From: Marchantia polymorpha subsp. ruderalis
Lineage: Eukaryota; Streptophyta; Marchantiopsida; Marchantiales; Marchantiaceae
Reading direction: 5' to 3'
NCBI GenBank assembly: GCA_037833965.1
Contig: AP031352.1
Location: 10,582,501-10,646,500 of the forward strand
DNA length: 64,000 bases
Shown here: piece after piece, positions 36,201-46,400 of the stretch
How positions within the stretch are numbered: position 1 is the first letter of the stretch
Layout: each line of letters opens with the position of its first letter
Position numbers and translations under genes: made by a program
Notes under the pieces: model-generated
Databases searched by the model: none
What the model saw: only the letters and a program-made list of their open reading frames with translations
What the model was told of the DNA's origin: nothing

Positions 36201-36439
36201 TTCGCTCGCCCGCTCATTCTACTTCCGCACTGCCCGCGTTTCTTTCTCTCTCGGCAAACTCTAATCGCTCTCAATTCCAAATCACGCGCACTCACTTCTC
36301 CCTCAATCAACAAGAAATCTCCTGTGCGACGACGTCGAGAATGTTCCGCAGCCAGCAGATGGATGCGCGCAGCGCGCACAAGCGATTGGAATCGCGAATT
36401 CAAGAATGGGACGTTCTCCGCCGCCCGGTCGAAGGTCAT
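33287..36439 (-). CDS. U3-encoded 1,050-residue protein (LTR 1)
   Basis: An ATG-started frame wholly inside the LTR, sense to gag-pol and ending about 37 bp before the LTR TATA box. Residues 1-300 form a folded, Trp/Arg-rich part (LDFLLWGWNYICANMVREWL, then HRACYITLWQVSFVECVI and HLSPFLINFYRQ). This recalls, loosely, the plant-transposon domain in accessory proteins of Athila-type elements. Residues about 300-720 are disordered and rich in Pro, Ser and Arg with PVHRS-type repeats. An acidic patch (EEMSGAEDTEEEEEE) follows, and about 780-960 is a long coiled coil. There is no RT, integrase, capsid or envelope motif. In the full transcript this copy lies 3' of pol, beyond the polypurine tract. 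Function unknown. Confidence 0.75.
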   Translation of the reverse strand: MTFDRAAENVPFLNSRFQSLVRAARIHLLAAEHSRRRRTGDFLLIEGEVSARDLELRAIRVCRERKKRGQCGSRMSGRANPRNAMTRPSRLRMVPLRLPQNGLRAFEERLIARKLDFLLWGWNYICANMVREWLEPQGPPSRGLRPHVDRWTVQDWAQALGRCAGMPGHLLFDSESIKVTKQEEAQFVELFKTGRSTKNGYRTRDYKDRFRRTLSAALMQLLQPHRACYITLWQVSFVECVIEGTPIHWASILHRVMRQHAFEEKGGTLNHLSPFLINFYRQRNCLTAAELEHFPPLSIDHPGKYVRENEVDTDAEESPTSTPSRRRDEGRHTPAARVPRKRRWRKESEEEQHQEPSAPIRPRPLCEPYSRPKQKARRLVLPADSADTATIATEIGSASPERREEARTTAGATGHAATSSGERPPTGQGPPELPRAVRTDVPFAHRRTSADGRASADRRTQVDVDLRLRVGRSSPPVHRRSPVHRSPVHRSPAHRTPPHVPPVHRQESPPFQRRKGKEPAEEPPTRHRPSGPDPPAHHAPQFAPSAPGPSSRGDTSRERAEAAPSAGSPPIDAPSAVGPIGQGTSGVRPPAMSPSAIDVRGATPAADKAPANAPAHGPGTAPTDRSREQQTEERSDCPRDEISMRDAQSNPAQPPSAQSPSAADDGDRENAVGNQQASDGDAARVHSPSALDILATSSEAAAVPSQAAHVDDVQPHSGQSPTQSMATEILHSDDDDGGSTEEMSGAEDTEEEEEEIVGAPAAALSEQVIPLLRYLDRKVDKYADPLQPGSYIELVRRRTRTKVHTSKLLARVDQELRDLKEKHECLWGQYKLNQKFYKHTEKMKDEKLGELTKEQVKVKEALDSEQAQNRILSEELVRQTRLLEQCQLARQADEELIRRLQSECGELRAQRAEAESQLVIIEEDRRKEADRTKVETARRVAHCLKGYAHWEVKAQEKLTLREFELRAAGLLSGDSRSRRKVAKKLEAFLSKAQDTMSALEGEVSAALQRLGLRSRAEEWQGRELVRGSRPRRRRSTGSAECSVAWFRAGA

Positions 36440-37683
36440 GGTCGGCTCTTGGTCGTGAAGAACGTCTCACTTGATGGCCGCGCCGGCTGTACGCTGGAAC
36501 GGTCTTCGCTCTCACGCGCGGCTTCACGCTCCGCCGTCGTCGATTAAACTCTCACGCTCGAATTGGCGGATTTGAACTCCGCGAGCGTGTCACCCTGCGG
36601 ACATGGGGGCGTAGCGCCGAAGGCGAGTTTTCCGCCTTGCGCGGTACACTTGTTCGTACCGCCCCTCGGCCAATCTCCTTCTGCCTTGACGCGTGTGTCC
36701 GCATGTCGGACAAAAATTCAACTCCTGCCTGTGCGCAGGCAGGAGCCTCGGCGGATCCTCCGCCGGTGCGGAACTTCATCCTCCTGTGCACAGGCGTTCG
36801 CCTGTGCGCAGGCGAATTCCGTCCGCGGCGTTGCGCTGGCGCGGAAGGCGTTGACCGTGGTCAGCCGTCTCCGTCCAGCCTGTCCGTTCCTTATCTCTCC
36901 GTCGGCGCTTCCGCCGCCGCAACTCCGTCCGTCCAAGAGCGCATCCACCCGTGCCGTCCGCATGGTCCGTACCGATTGGATTACTCTGGCGGCTCCTCCG
37001 ACGTACGCGGCGCTGCGCTGGCGCGGAAGGCGCCGTACACTTTCTACCTCACAAGGCGCATTTCTAGGGCCCAAGGCGGATTTTCCGCCGACGCCGAAGT
37101 GCCTGTGCACACGCGAACGCCTGTGCGTAGGCGGACTTCGCGCCTTCCCTAACCCTACTTCGCCTGTGCACAGGCGAACGCCTTCGTCCGCGCATAGGAC
37201 AAAACTTGATTCCCCCTTCCGCGTAGGCGGAATTCGCGCCGGTGGCGAACTCCTTCCGCCGTAGGCGACCGCCTCCGTTTCTTCCAGTAGCGATAACTCC
37301 CCAAGTCCTCGTCCGTTCCAAACGTTCTTGGGCTCGTTGGAATCAGTGCGTCGAGCTCTTTCCAACGGGATCCTAACTTGGTCAAGGCGCCCGAGGGTTG
37401 ACCTAATTAGGGAGGGTTTCCCTACAGCCGCGGACGCAACCTCCGAAGGCGGGTTTTGCGCCTTGCGCCGTAGAGATCCTAACTGCAGAGCTCGCAGGGA
37501 GGGTGGTGCCTGCCCTTACTGCTGCACCCCAAATCCCAGATTCTACAAGATCCCTCGAGAATCCCCGCGATCTTCCGGATTCACTCTGTTTTGATGTACC
37601 GAAGGCCATTTACAATGCTGCCAGGGTACAGTTTTCCAAAAATGTTTTAATTTCCTCAAAATTGCCAAAAGTGGAGTACCACA

Positions 37684-37697
37684 TGCCCCCCTCCTCA
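37684..37697 (-). other. polypurine tract, unit 1
   Basis: Minus-strand GAGGAGGGGGGCA directly abuts the TGTGG start of the 3' LTR, about 24 bp after the pol stop. Confidence 0.8.
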
Positions 37698-37720
37698 ATT
37701 GTGAGCGCCCACGCGAACAC

Positions 37721-40552
37721 TCACATGTGGTATTTCTTCAACCGCCACCCGTTTACTCGGGTACCTAACAAATCGCCGGCCAGGTCCGCGAGTTGGATGG
37801 ATCCATTCGGGAAGACTTCGACAACCCTGTAAGGTCCCATCCATCTTAGGTGCAGTTTGCCTGGGAATCTGGCATGCCTGCTGTCGTAGAGTAATGCCAA
37901 ATCACCCGCCTGCAGTAGTACCGGTTTGATCTTTTTATCGTATCTCTCCTTTCGGCGGAGCTGGATTTTCCTGGTGCGATCTTCGGCGTCTCGTCTCCTC
38001 TCATCCAGCAGCGTGACCTCCTGTAACCTGTAGAGCTGACTCTCCTCTGCGCCCATCCTCTGCAAATCCAACGTTCGTTGGGTGGGTACTTCAAATTCGA
38101 TCGGGAGGATCGGGTGTTGCCCATACACCAGAAAGTATGGTGTCTGTTTGGTCGTGATCTTCTCAGCTGTGCGGTACGCCCATAGAGCGGCTGCTAGCTT
38201 CGTATCCCAGTCGTGAGCGTGATTCACCGTGACCTTGAGTAGTATTTTACACAGCAGGCCATTGGACTTCTCCGTCAGTCCATTTGCCTTGGGATTGTAT
38301 GGAGTAGTCTTCCGGTGCTTGATGTGGAAATACCGTGTCAGATCTTCGATGATCTGATTCAGAAAATGCGTGCCCCGGTCGCTGACTAGCTCTAAGGGAC
38401 ATCCGTAGCGTGTGATGATCGACTCAAACAAGAATGCTGCCACTGTGGCAGCATCATCCCTTCTGGTGGCTCTGGCCTCTACCATTTTGGTGGCATAGTC
38501 CGTTGCTACCAGAATGTAGCGCCTTCGTGTACTTCTAGTCACTGGTTGTATCGGCCCTACAAAGTCAATACCCCACTTTTCGAAAGGTGCTAGAGGCATG
38601 ATGGGAGTCAGGGGCCAGCGTGTTGTAGGCGTCGGTCTCCCCGTCCTCTGGCAACTGTCGCACTTGCGGATGTAATCGAGAACATCCTTAAACATGGTCG
38701 GCCACCAATACCCCGCATTTAGGATCTTTGTGACCGTGTTCCTGGTGGCATAGTGTCCACCCGCCTCCTCAGTATGCATCGCACTCACTATTCTTGGTAC
38801 CTCTGATTCCTCCAGGCACCTGCATAAGCGCTCATCTGCCATCTTTTTGAACAAAACCCCCTGCTGGAGTTGGTACGGACCTGCCTTATGAATAAAGACA
38901 GTTCGCTGTTCCAAATCCATGCCTTCGAGACACTGGAGGGTTAGCAGATATCGATACAGGTCGGCATAGCGGGACTCATGTCCTGCAGACAACTGAAATA
39001 ACTCTTCATCTGGAAAATCGTCCACCAATTCCTCCTCTGTCGGCTGTGTCCATAATCGGGACAAGTAATCCGCATTTTCGTGGTGCACCCCTTTCCTGGT
39101 CTGGACTGTGTAGGTGAACTCTTGTAGTAACAACACCCACCTGGCGATTCGACCGGATAGGTCGGCTTTCTTGACTAGGTGTTGCAATGCGTAGTGGTCC
39201 ACATGGAACACAAACTCGTAGCAGATTAGGTAGTGACGGAACTTTTTACAGGAGTACACCATCCCCAACGCTTCTCTCTCCGTCGTGGTGTACTTCCGCT
39301 CTGCTAGAGACAGCTGTCGGCTCGCGAAGTAGATCGGGTAGTCCTTGTTGTTGTCATCCTTTTGACTCAGTACTACACCGATGGCGAATGCCGAGGTGTC
39401 AACGTAAACATGGAATGGTCGATTCCAGTCTGGACTCCTTAGTACGGGAGCAGTCGTGAGTTTCGCTTTAAGAGTCTCAAAGGCTGACTGCTGGTTCGCA
39501 CCCCAAGCATAAGGCTCGTCCTTCTTCAACAACTTGGTCAGGTCCGCCGCCAGTATTGCATACAGGTGTATGAATCTTCGGTAGTAGCCCACATGACCCA
39601 GGAATGCTCGCAGCTCTCTTAGATTCGTGGGTGGCTCAAGCTCGAGTATAACCTTGACCTTCTCGACGTCCACCGCAATGCCGTCTGCCGAGACCCGATG
39701 ACCCAACAAGATCCCACTAGTCATGAAGAAGAAGCACTTCTCGGGATGCAGTGATAAACTGCTCTCTCTACATTTATCGAAGGTCTGCTTCAAGTGACTT
39801 AGGTGTTCAGACCGCTTCCCAAAGACACAGAAGTCATCTATGAATATTTCCAGGAACTTCCTCAGTTGTTCCTGAAAGATATTGGTCATCATCCGTTGAA
39901 AGGTGGCAGGCGCGTTGCACAGACCGAAGGGCATCTTGTGGTATGCGTAAGTTCCCCAGTCGGTTGTGAACGTAGTTTTATCCTTGTCCTGTTCACGGAT
40001 AGACACCTGATTGTAACCTGAGAACCCATCCAGGAAGCTATAACATTCATGTCCGGCAACATGGTCTAGAATGGCATCCGTGAATGGTAACGGGTGATGA
40101 TCCTTGCGTGTTGCTGCATTCAACTTCCGGAAATCCTGACACACTCGTATCTTACCCGTCAACTTCTTGGGTACGATAACAATCGGCGACACCCACTCAC
40201 TGCTGAGCACAGGGTAAATAATACCAGCGCTCAAGTACTTATCGATCTCCTCTTTAACTAGCAAGGAGTATTTTGGGTTGAGGCGATACTGGCGCTGTCG
40301 TATGGGTACTGAGTCGTCCAGTAAATCGATACGGTGTTCCCCATACCGTGCAGGTATCCCCTTCATGTCTTTGATCTTCCAGGCGAAGACGTCTACATAA
40401 TGGCTAAGGAATGCCTGTACTTTCCTTAGCTCGTCTCCTCTCACTGCGCTTGATACCTTCAAGCACTTGCCGGGACTGAGTTGTACTTCGTGACAGTCAC
40501 TAGGGTCGACAATGCCCTCGGTGTGACTCGTCTCACTCCTTCCCAGTCCCAC
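37721..40552 (-). CDS. pol: pol: RT-RNase H-integrase, unit 1
   Basis: About 943 residues in the phase of gag. Reverse transcriptase: FLDGFSGYNQ near 173-182 and catalytic FIDD at 237-240, a variant of YxDD. RNase H: VYVDTSAFAIGVVLSQ from about 382 through HENADYLSRL near 491-500. Integrase: zinc-binding H593, H600, C631 and C634, and catalytic D663, D725 (SDRGTHF) and E761 (NGLTEKSN). The GPYRV motif lies near the C-terminus. No chromodomain. There is no ATG at the left edge, in keeping with expression as an extension of gag. The frame looks whole and is matched in unit 2. Confidence 0.92.
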   Translation of the reverse strand: MGLGRSETSHTEGIVDPSDCHEVQLSPGKCLKVSSAVRGDELRKVQAFLSHYVDVFAWKIKDMKGIPARYGEHRIDLLDDSVPIRQRQYRLNPKYSLLVKEEIDKYLSAGIIYPVLSSEWVSPIVIVPKKLTGKIRVCQDFRKLNAATRKDHHPLPFTDAILDHVAGHECYSFLDGFSGYNQVSIREQDKDKTTFTTDWGTYAYHKMPFGLCNAPATFQRMMTNIFQEQLRKFLEIFIDDFCVFGKRSEHLSHLKQTFDKCRESSLSLHPEKCFFFMTSGILLGHRVSADGIAVDVEKVKVILELEPPTNLRELRAFLGHVGYYRRFIHLYAILAADLTKLLKKDEPYAWGANQQSAFETLKAKLTTAPVLRSPDWNRPFHVYVDTSAFAIGVVLSQKDDNNKDYPIYFASRQLSLAERKYTTTEREALGMVYSCKKFRHYLICYEFVFHVDHYALQHLVKKADLSGRIARWVLLLQEFTYTVQTRKGVHHENADYLSRLWTQPTEEELVDDFPDEELFQLSAGHESRYADLYRYLLTLQCLEGMDLEQRTVFIHKAGPYQLQQGVLFKKMADERLCRCLEESEVPRIVSAMHTEEAGGHYATRNTVTKILNAGYWWPTMFKDVLDYIRKCDSCQRTGRPTPTTRWPLTPIMPLAPFEKWGIDFVGPIQPVTRSTRRRYILVATDYATKMVEARATRRDDAATVAAFLFESIITRYGCPLELVSDRGTHFLNQIIEDLTRYFHIKHRKTTPYNPKANGLTEKSNGLLCKILLKVTVNHAHDWDTKLAAALWAYRTAEKITTKQTPYFLVYGQHPILPIEFEVPTQRTLDLQRMGAEESQLYRLQEVTLLDERRRDAEDRTRKIQLRRKERYDKKIKPVLLQAGDLALLYDSRHARFPGKLHLRWMGPYRVVEVFPNGSIQLADLAGDLLGTRVNGWRLKKYHM

Positions 40553-40561
40553 AGTTAATTG

Positions 40562-43393
40562 CTATTCGTCTTCCGGCTGAATAGCTTCCGGCTCTTCTTC
40601 TTCTCCCACCGAACAGCAGGCAACGAATCCCACGAAGTAATCGGATTCGGTACCACTGGAATCCGATCGCGCGGTCGACTCACTGTCCTCTCCCGATGTG
40701 TAACCTGCACTTGTCGATGGGGTCTCTCCTTCGTGCCTGACCCTATTCCAGGGCACCGTAATGGTTTTGGTCGGTTCCGAAGGATGGGGAAACTTAAGGC
40801 GATGCCTTCGCCAATCACATCTGACTTGTGCGCCATATAGCCATGGTCGCCCGAGCAGAACGTCATAGCCCTGCTTCATCATCGGTTGAAGGATGATATA
40901 CGTCAACCGAAAGTCCGCACCCCCGATGATTGTCTTGACATTGCGCAGCATACCTGCAGGCATTCTCCGCGTCTGATCCGCTAATCTCAACACACGCTTC
41001 GAGGGTTCGTATTGACTGAACCCCAAGGCTCTCGCTGTATCCTCCGTCATTATGTTGACTCCTGATCCAGAGTCGATTGGCACCCTGCGTACAGAACACC
41101 CTGCTATTTCCACATCGATCTCTGGTGGCCCTTGGTCTTCGCTCTCCACTTGATATACTTGAGAGGATGTGGATGCGCGCGGCTTCCGCGGATGCCGTAG
41201 CGAAAGCATCAACATTCTCCGATACGTCTTATTGTCCTCCAAGAGCTGCTTGAACGTGATGTTCACTTTTCGACTCCCGAGATCTTCGACCAAGTCATAG
41301 TGGGCGCGTTGGGTCGCCGGGGTCGGCGACGCTCTGCGAGGTTCCACGGTGGCTGCCAACTTCGCCCCAAGGGAGGATGTCAAGTCTGGCCGCGGTGGAT
41401 CCTTGTGAGTGCGGATCGCTTCCTTCAACAGGTTGGCTACCTCGTTGCGGATATCCGGAGCATAGTCCCGTTTCAGTAGGCGCACTGGCTCGTCCTCGAC
41501 TGCTGTCTGGGGGCGCACTGCTGGTGCCTCTCTCGTAGCCGAAGACTTCCGAGCAGGTCGCAAGTCGGACTTGCTGGATGTCTTCTCCTTCCCTTTTCCC
41601 GTCAGGTCGTCGGTTCTCCGTTCGTGCTTGCGAGTGTCACGCTCTTGCTCCTTCGATTTCTTGGAACTACGAGTTTCGACCCGTGCGCACATAACCTCTT
41701 CAGCCGGCCACTCTTCGTCTTCGTCATCTCCGTCGGAACCTACTTCGACCTGGTTAACTTGGACGTCCTCCTTGGCAGGAGTGTTCACAAATCGTACCGC
41801 TGGCCGAGGGACTGGTGGCTGATCACACTCTGGCGCAGTATGCCCGATCTTCTTGCAATTACTACATGTCGGAGCATAATCGTTTCGCCTCTTTGGATGG
41901 GGACACTGCGGTGAGAAGTGCCCAACTTCCCCGCAATTATAACAAGCTCGCGGTGGCGGTGGGTCAAACGTCCCTGGAGGTGCTCTCCGCCTCACGGGTA
42001 CTGTAGTGGCCCGATCCACCGGAATATATCGTGGGACTTGCATTGCTGAAACTGCAGGAGGGGTAGGAACCGACTGGACGGCGTAGGCTGTCTCTTCGCT
42101 AGCCTCTCCATAGTACTGAGGGTGCTCTCCGTAGTACGGTTGTGCCCATTCTACTGCGTTGACTGGATATGACGGACGGGTGGTAAGGCACTCGGTGTTT
42201 GCATGTCCCACCGCCCCGCACGTAGTACACCATAAGTTCGCTCGCACTCTCCCGGGTGATTTTCGGCGATCATGCCCGCCTACCACTTGAACCTTGAGAT
42301 CGGCGAAGTCCTTCACAAGGGTCTCCATCTTCGAAGCTATATCTCCCGGCGCTCTGTCCGCAGTCACTCGTCGGGTGCCCTTTTTCTTCGCTGACCCATG
42401 CTTCTTCCTCTTCTTCTCCTCCTCCGACGATGAGGTTTCCTCTTCTTCGGATGAGGAACGGTTCTCGTCCGAAGACGATTCCTCCGATGACGGAGTTGTA
42501 CCTCTACGTCGTCTTCGCCCTCCCTTCGGTTTTCGCTCCTTCGACTCCCGTCTCTCTCTCCCTCTTCGGTTGAGAGTGGAAGTTTCGAAGGCTTCTGCCG
42601 ATGCAATCACATCCTCAATAGTGTCGCACTTGCTGCGTCGGCAAAAAGTCTCCATCTCCCGAGTTAAACCGGTCACGTACCAATCCACAGCTTGTTGTAC
42701 CGAGAAAGGGGACCCTGGTCCTGTTTTCGGTATTCTGTCAAGGAGGTCCAGAAATCTCTCAGTGTAGTCACGCAGACTCTCCTTCTTCTCTCGCTGCAAA
42801 TTACGTAACTTTGTCAAAACCCGGCTGTCGTAGCCGAGCTCGCGAAAGCGGCGAAGGAACTTCTCCTTCAGCTGGGCCCATGTCGTCAACCCAGTCGGAT
42901 CGATGCTCTCGTGATTATACCAACTCCTCGCTTTCTTCCGCAGAAGGCTTGGAAAGATCCTTAGCCGGTCGTCGTCTGCGATCTCGCGATTGGCAATAGA
43001 CACCGATTCGAACAACTTGATGTATGAGTCTGCATCGTCATCATCCCCACTCCCTTTGTACTTCGGGTAGGAATGTTTAGTAATCGGCTGAGGTAGCCGC
43101 ACATTGGCTTGTCCGTCCGCCATCGGTGTGTCTGGCGACGGTTCTCGGGCGGTCGGTTCTACTTCACTAGGCGGGTCCGTGCAAGGAATATCTAGCAGAA
43201 CTGTAAGCACCAAGTTTGGTTCCGAGTCGCCGGGGGTAGGTTCCCCAAGGATGTCGGCCGAACTAGGCTTAGGTACTCTTTTTGATGTTTTCTTGTTTTG
43301 ACGCCGTGTCTCTTCCACGGCCTTCTCTGAATCTCGTCGGAACTTGCGGACAGCTCTAGCACTTAGGTTGCTCCCGCTAGCCCCAGTCGACAT
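40562..43393 (-). CDS. gag: gag-protease, unit 1
   Basis: 943 residues from an ATG about 46 bp after the primer site. Residues about 105-205 form the retrotransposon capsid domain (YIKLFESVSIANREIADDDR, WAQLKEKFLRRF, LRDYTERFLDLL). A Ser/Glu/Lys-rich linker follows, then three CCHC zinc knuckles (CTTCGAVGHANTEC, CYNCGEVGHFSPQC, CSNCKKIGHTAPEC). The aspartic protease sits at the C-terminal end with catalytic D774 in DSGSG and a VLLGRPWL motif near 842-849. The stop is UAG, followed by CAA-UUA in the same phase as pol. Confidence 0.92.
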   Translation of the reverse strand: MSTGASGSNLSARAVRKFRRDSEKAVEETRRQNKKTSKRVPKPSSADILGEPTPGDSEPNLVLTVLLDIPCTDPPSEVEPTAREPSPDTPMADGQANVRLPQPITKHSYPKYKGSGDDDDADSYIKLFESVSIANREIADDDRLRIFPSLLRKKARSWYNHESIDPTGLTTWAQLKEKFLRRFRELGYDSRVLTKLRNLQREKKESLRDYTERFLDLLDRIPKTGPGSPFSVQQAVDWYVTGLTREMETFCRRSKCDTIEDVIASAEAFETSTLNRRGRERRESKERKPKGGRRRRRGTTPSSEESSSDENRSSSEEEETSSSEEEKKRKKHGSAKKKGTRRVTADRAPGDIASKMETLVKDFADLKVQVVGGHDRRKSPGRVRANLWCTTCGAVGHANTECLTTRPSYPVNAVEWAQPYYGEHPQYYGEASEETAYAVQSVPTPPAVSAMQVPRYIPVDRATTVPVRRRAPPGTFDPPPPRACYNCGEVGHFSPQCPHPKRRNDYAPTCSNCKKIGHTAPECDQPPVPRPAVRFVNTPAKEDVQVNQVEVGSDGDDEDEEWPAEEVMCARVETRSSKKSKEQERDTRKHERRTDDLTGKGKEKTSSKSDLRPARKSSATREAPAVRPQTAVEDEPVRLLKRDYAPDIRNEVANLLKEAIRTHKDPPRPDLTSSLGAKLAATVEPRRASPTPATQRAHYDLVEDLGSRKVNITFKQLLEDNKTYRRMLMLSLRHPRKPRASTSSQVYQVESEDQGPPEIDVEIAGCSVRRVPIDSGSGVNIMTEDTARALGFSQYEPSKRVLRLADQTRRMPAGMLRNVKTIIGGADFRLTYIILQPMMKQGYDVLLGRPWLYGAQVRCDWRRHRLKFPHPSEPTKTITVPWNRVRHEGETPSTSAGYTSGEDSESTARSDSSGTESDYFVGFVACCSVGEEEEPEAIQPEDE

Positions 43394-43439
43394 TCACCGA
43401 GCATGGCTGCTCGTAAAAACCCCGGTGTTGACGCAACTG

Positions 43440-43457
43440 TCCCCGGCAGCGGCGCCA
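43440..43457 (-). other. primer-binding site, unit 1
   Basis: Minus-strand TGGCGCCGCTGCCGGGGA complements the 3' end of plant tRNA-Asp (UCCCCGGCAACGGCGCCA) with one mismatch. It lies 22 bp inside the 5' LTR end, a spacing seen in Athila/Tat-type elements. Confidence 0.75.
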
Positions 43458-43479
43458 AAAAGAAGTTGTCGGCTTCTTA

Positions 43480-46400
43480 TGTAATAACCCACTAAAGGCT
43501 AAAACTGCAATATAGTGGTAGAAAGGTCGAACCCATAGGGACAGAGGAACACACAGGGTACAAAGTGTCACGTTTTAACAGACTATTGAGGAGTTTGAAT
43601 TCTCAGGCAACTGTCACTCCCAGAAATACTGCAAGTGTCCACTCGGAGCGCACTCGGAGGTCGCACAGTGCAGCGTAACACACACACACACACACACACA
43701 CACCTGAAACTACAGAACACAACCCAGAGATCCGTTAGGACCTCTACTTCAAGATTTCAGGGGGAAGTCTCTCACGAGCACACTCGGCAAAGCTGCGGGC
43801 AGTGACTTCCAACTCCGGCTTTTACAACGCTTCCACTAGCTTGCTGCTAGTGTAGGAAACCCGGTTTGGACTACCTACTTCGGATCGAAGTCACTCAGAC
43901 GCGGTGAACAACACTCTCAACTCACAAAACGCGCAGAGAACACAGGTCCACACTGAAGGACTCACTGTGAAACATTCCAGTAACACAATAACAGTCTATT
44001 GAAGAGTTTGAATTCTCAGGCACTTGTCATTCCCAGAAATACTACAGGGGTTACCCTCAAGGCACCTGCTGCAGCGTAACCTGAATTTACAACCAAGGCT
44101 TACACGAAGTAGCAAAACTTCACTTTGGCATTCAGGGGAAAAATCCCAAAGGAGTACAATCAGAAAGAAACACTCGAAGGTGTAGGGGCGAAACTGTTCA
44201 AGTATCTAACTAGTCACTGGCTCTGAGCATCGGCAGTCACCCGTCGGTGCAGTTCCGAACTACTCAAGTCTCTAACCAATGTACTAGCTCTGAACATTCG
44301 GCCGAAGGCCTTCAGCTACAAAATGCGGAACGCTAAGTTGTAACTCCTCATGCGTGGTGACAGAATTCAAGGACACAAACACGCAAAGGAAATGGGTTCC
44401 TGATCTATACTTCTGAGTTTGGGAAAGAACCCCAGGCAAAACGCCTGGAACTATTTTATACCTTCTAAGTCCTACCTAACACTACACTGCACTACGCTAC
44501 GCGCCTGCACGGAACCACGCTACACTACACTCCGCGGAACCTGTACTACGTCTCCTGCGCGGCCGACTGCCGCGCACTAACTCCCTACCCTGCCACTCTT
44601 CCGCTCGACTGCGCAGTCCCAACCGCTGCAACGCCGCGGACACCTCCCCCTCGAGGGCGGACATGGTATCCTGTGCCTTCGACAGAAAAGCTTCGAGCTT
44701 CTTTGCTACCTTCCGCCGACTCCTACTGTCGCCTGACAACAACCCGGCTGCGCGCAATTCAAACTCACGCAGTGTGAGTTTCTCCTGCGCCTTCACTTCC
44801 CAGTGAGCGTAGCCCTTGAGACAGTGGGCGACTCGCCTCGCCGTCTCCACCTTCGTGCGATCCGCCTCCTTCCTGCGATCCTCTTCAATTATCACTAATT
44901 GCGATTCGGCTTCAGCACGTTGCGCTCTCAATTCGCCACACTCTGACTGTAACCTGCGGATTAATTCTTCATCCGCCTGCCGTGCGAGCTGACATTGTTC
45001 CAACAACCGCGTCTGTCGCACGAGCTCCTCTGACAAAATCCGATTCTGGGCCTGCTCAGAATCGAGTGCTTCCTTGACCTTCACCTGCTCCTTGGTGAGC
45101 TCGCCCAGTTTCTCATCCTTCATCTTCTCGGTGTGCTTGTAGAACTTCTGATTAAGCTTGTACTGACCCCACAAGCACTCATGCTTCTCCTTCAAGTCCC
45201 TCAACTCCTGATCCACTCTAGCTAATAGCTTGCTGGTGTGGACTTTAGTGCGAGTCCGCCTGCGCACTAACTCGATGTAAGATCCCGGCTGGAGTGGGTC
45301 GGCGTATTTATCGACCTTGCGATCCAAGTACCGCAGCAACGGAATCACCTGCTCAGAGAGCGCCGCCGCCGGCGCTCCAACAATTTCCTCCTCCTCCTCC
45401 TCGGTGTCTTCTGCTCCTGACATTTCTTCCGTGGAGCCCCCGTCGTCATCATCCGAGTGGAGAATTTCAGTCGCCATTGATTGCGTCGGCGACTGCCCCG
45501 AGTGGGGCTGCACGTCGTCGACATGTGCTGCCTGCGAAGGCACGGCTGCAGCCTCGCTGCTCGTCGCCAAAATGTCTAAGGCGGAAGGCGAATGTACCCG
45601 AGCGGCATCCCCGTCGCTCGCTTGTTGATTGCCTACCGCGTTCTCTCTGTCGCCGTCGTCCGCCGCCGAAGGCGATTGAGCGGAGGGTGGCTGCGCGGGG
45701 TTGGATTGCGCATCGCGCATCGAGATTTCATCCCGCGGGCAGTCACTCCGCTCCTCCGTCTGCTGCTCCCTTGATCGGTCCGTGGGGGCTGTGCCCGGCC
45801 CGTGCGCAGGCGCATTTGCCGGCGCCTTGTCCGCCGCAGGCGTAGCGCCGCGGACATCTATCGCCGAAGGCGACATGGCCGGGGGCCGCACGCCCGATGT
45901 TCCTTGGCCTATAGGCCCTACCGCCGAAGGCGCATCTATCGGCGGACTTCCCGCCGATGGTGCGGCCTCCGCACGCTCTCTGCTCGTATCTCCTCGGCTC
46001 GAAGGCCCTGGCGCCGAAGGCGCAAATTGCGGCGCGTGGTGCGCCGGAGGGTCTGGCCCCGAGGGCCGATGTCTCGTAGGCGGTTCTTCCGCCGGCTCCT
46101 TCCCCTTCCTCCGTTGGAACGGGGGTGATTCTTGCCTGTGCACAGGCGGCACGTGTGGAGGTGTCCTGTGCGCAGGCGACCTGTGCACAGGCGACCTGTG
46201 CACAGGTGAGCGCCTGTGCACAGGCGGACTGCTCCTTCCCACGCGTAAGCGTAGATCCACGTCCACTTGTGTTCGCCGGTCCGCGGAGGCTCGTCCGTCC
46301 GCGGAGGTTCGCCTGTGCGCAAACGGAACATCTGTCCGCACCGCACGTGGTAACTCCGGAGGCCCTTGGCCCGTAGGCGGCCTCTCTCCCGACGAGGTTG

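Larger units (their letters stand above)
32270..37683 (-). repeat. LTR 1 (3' LTR of unit 1)
   Basis: 5,414 bp, much longer than the common 0.3-2 kb. In element sense: U3 about 37683-33215 with GC-rich short palindromes and a 1,050-codon frame, TATA box 33250-33241, then R-U5 to 32270. A CA simple repeat near 32468-32492 and a diverged internal duplication (about 32371-32470 against 32785-32875) lie in R-U5. Confidence 0.9.

Noticed and set aside
34084-37365. Several 170-300-codon frames on both strands within the LTR U3
   Set aside because: Shadows of the GC-rich 1,050-codon frame and of palindromic repeats. None has a start context, domain or independent conservation.
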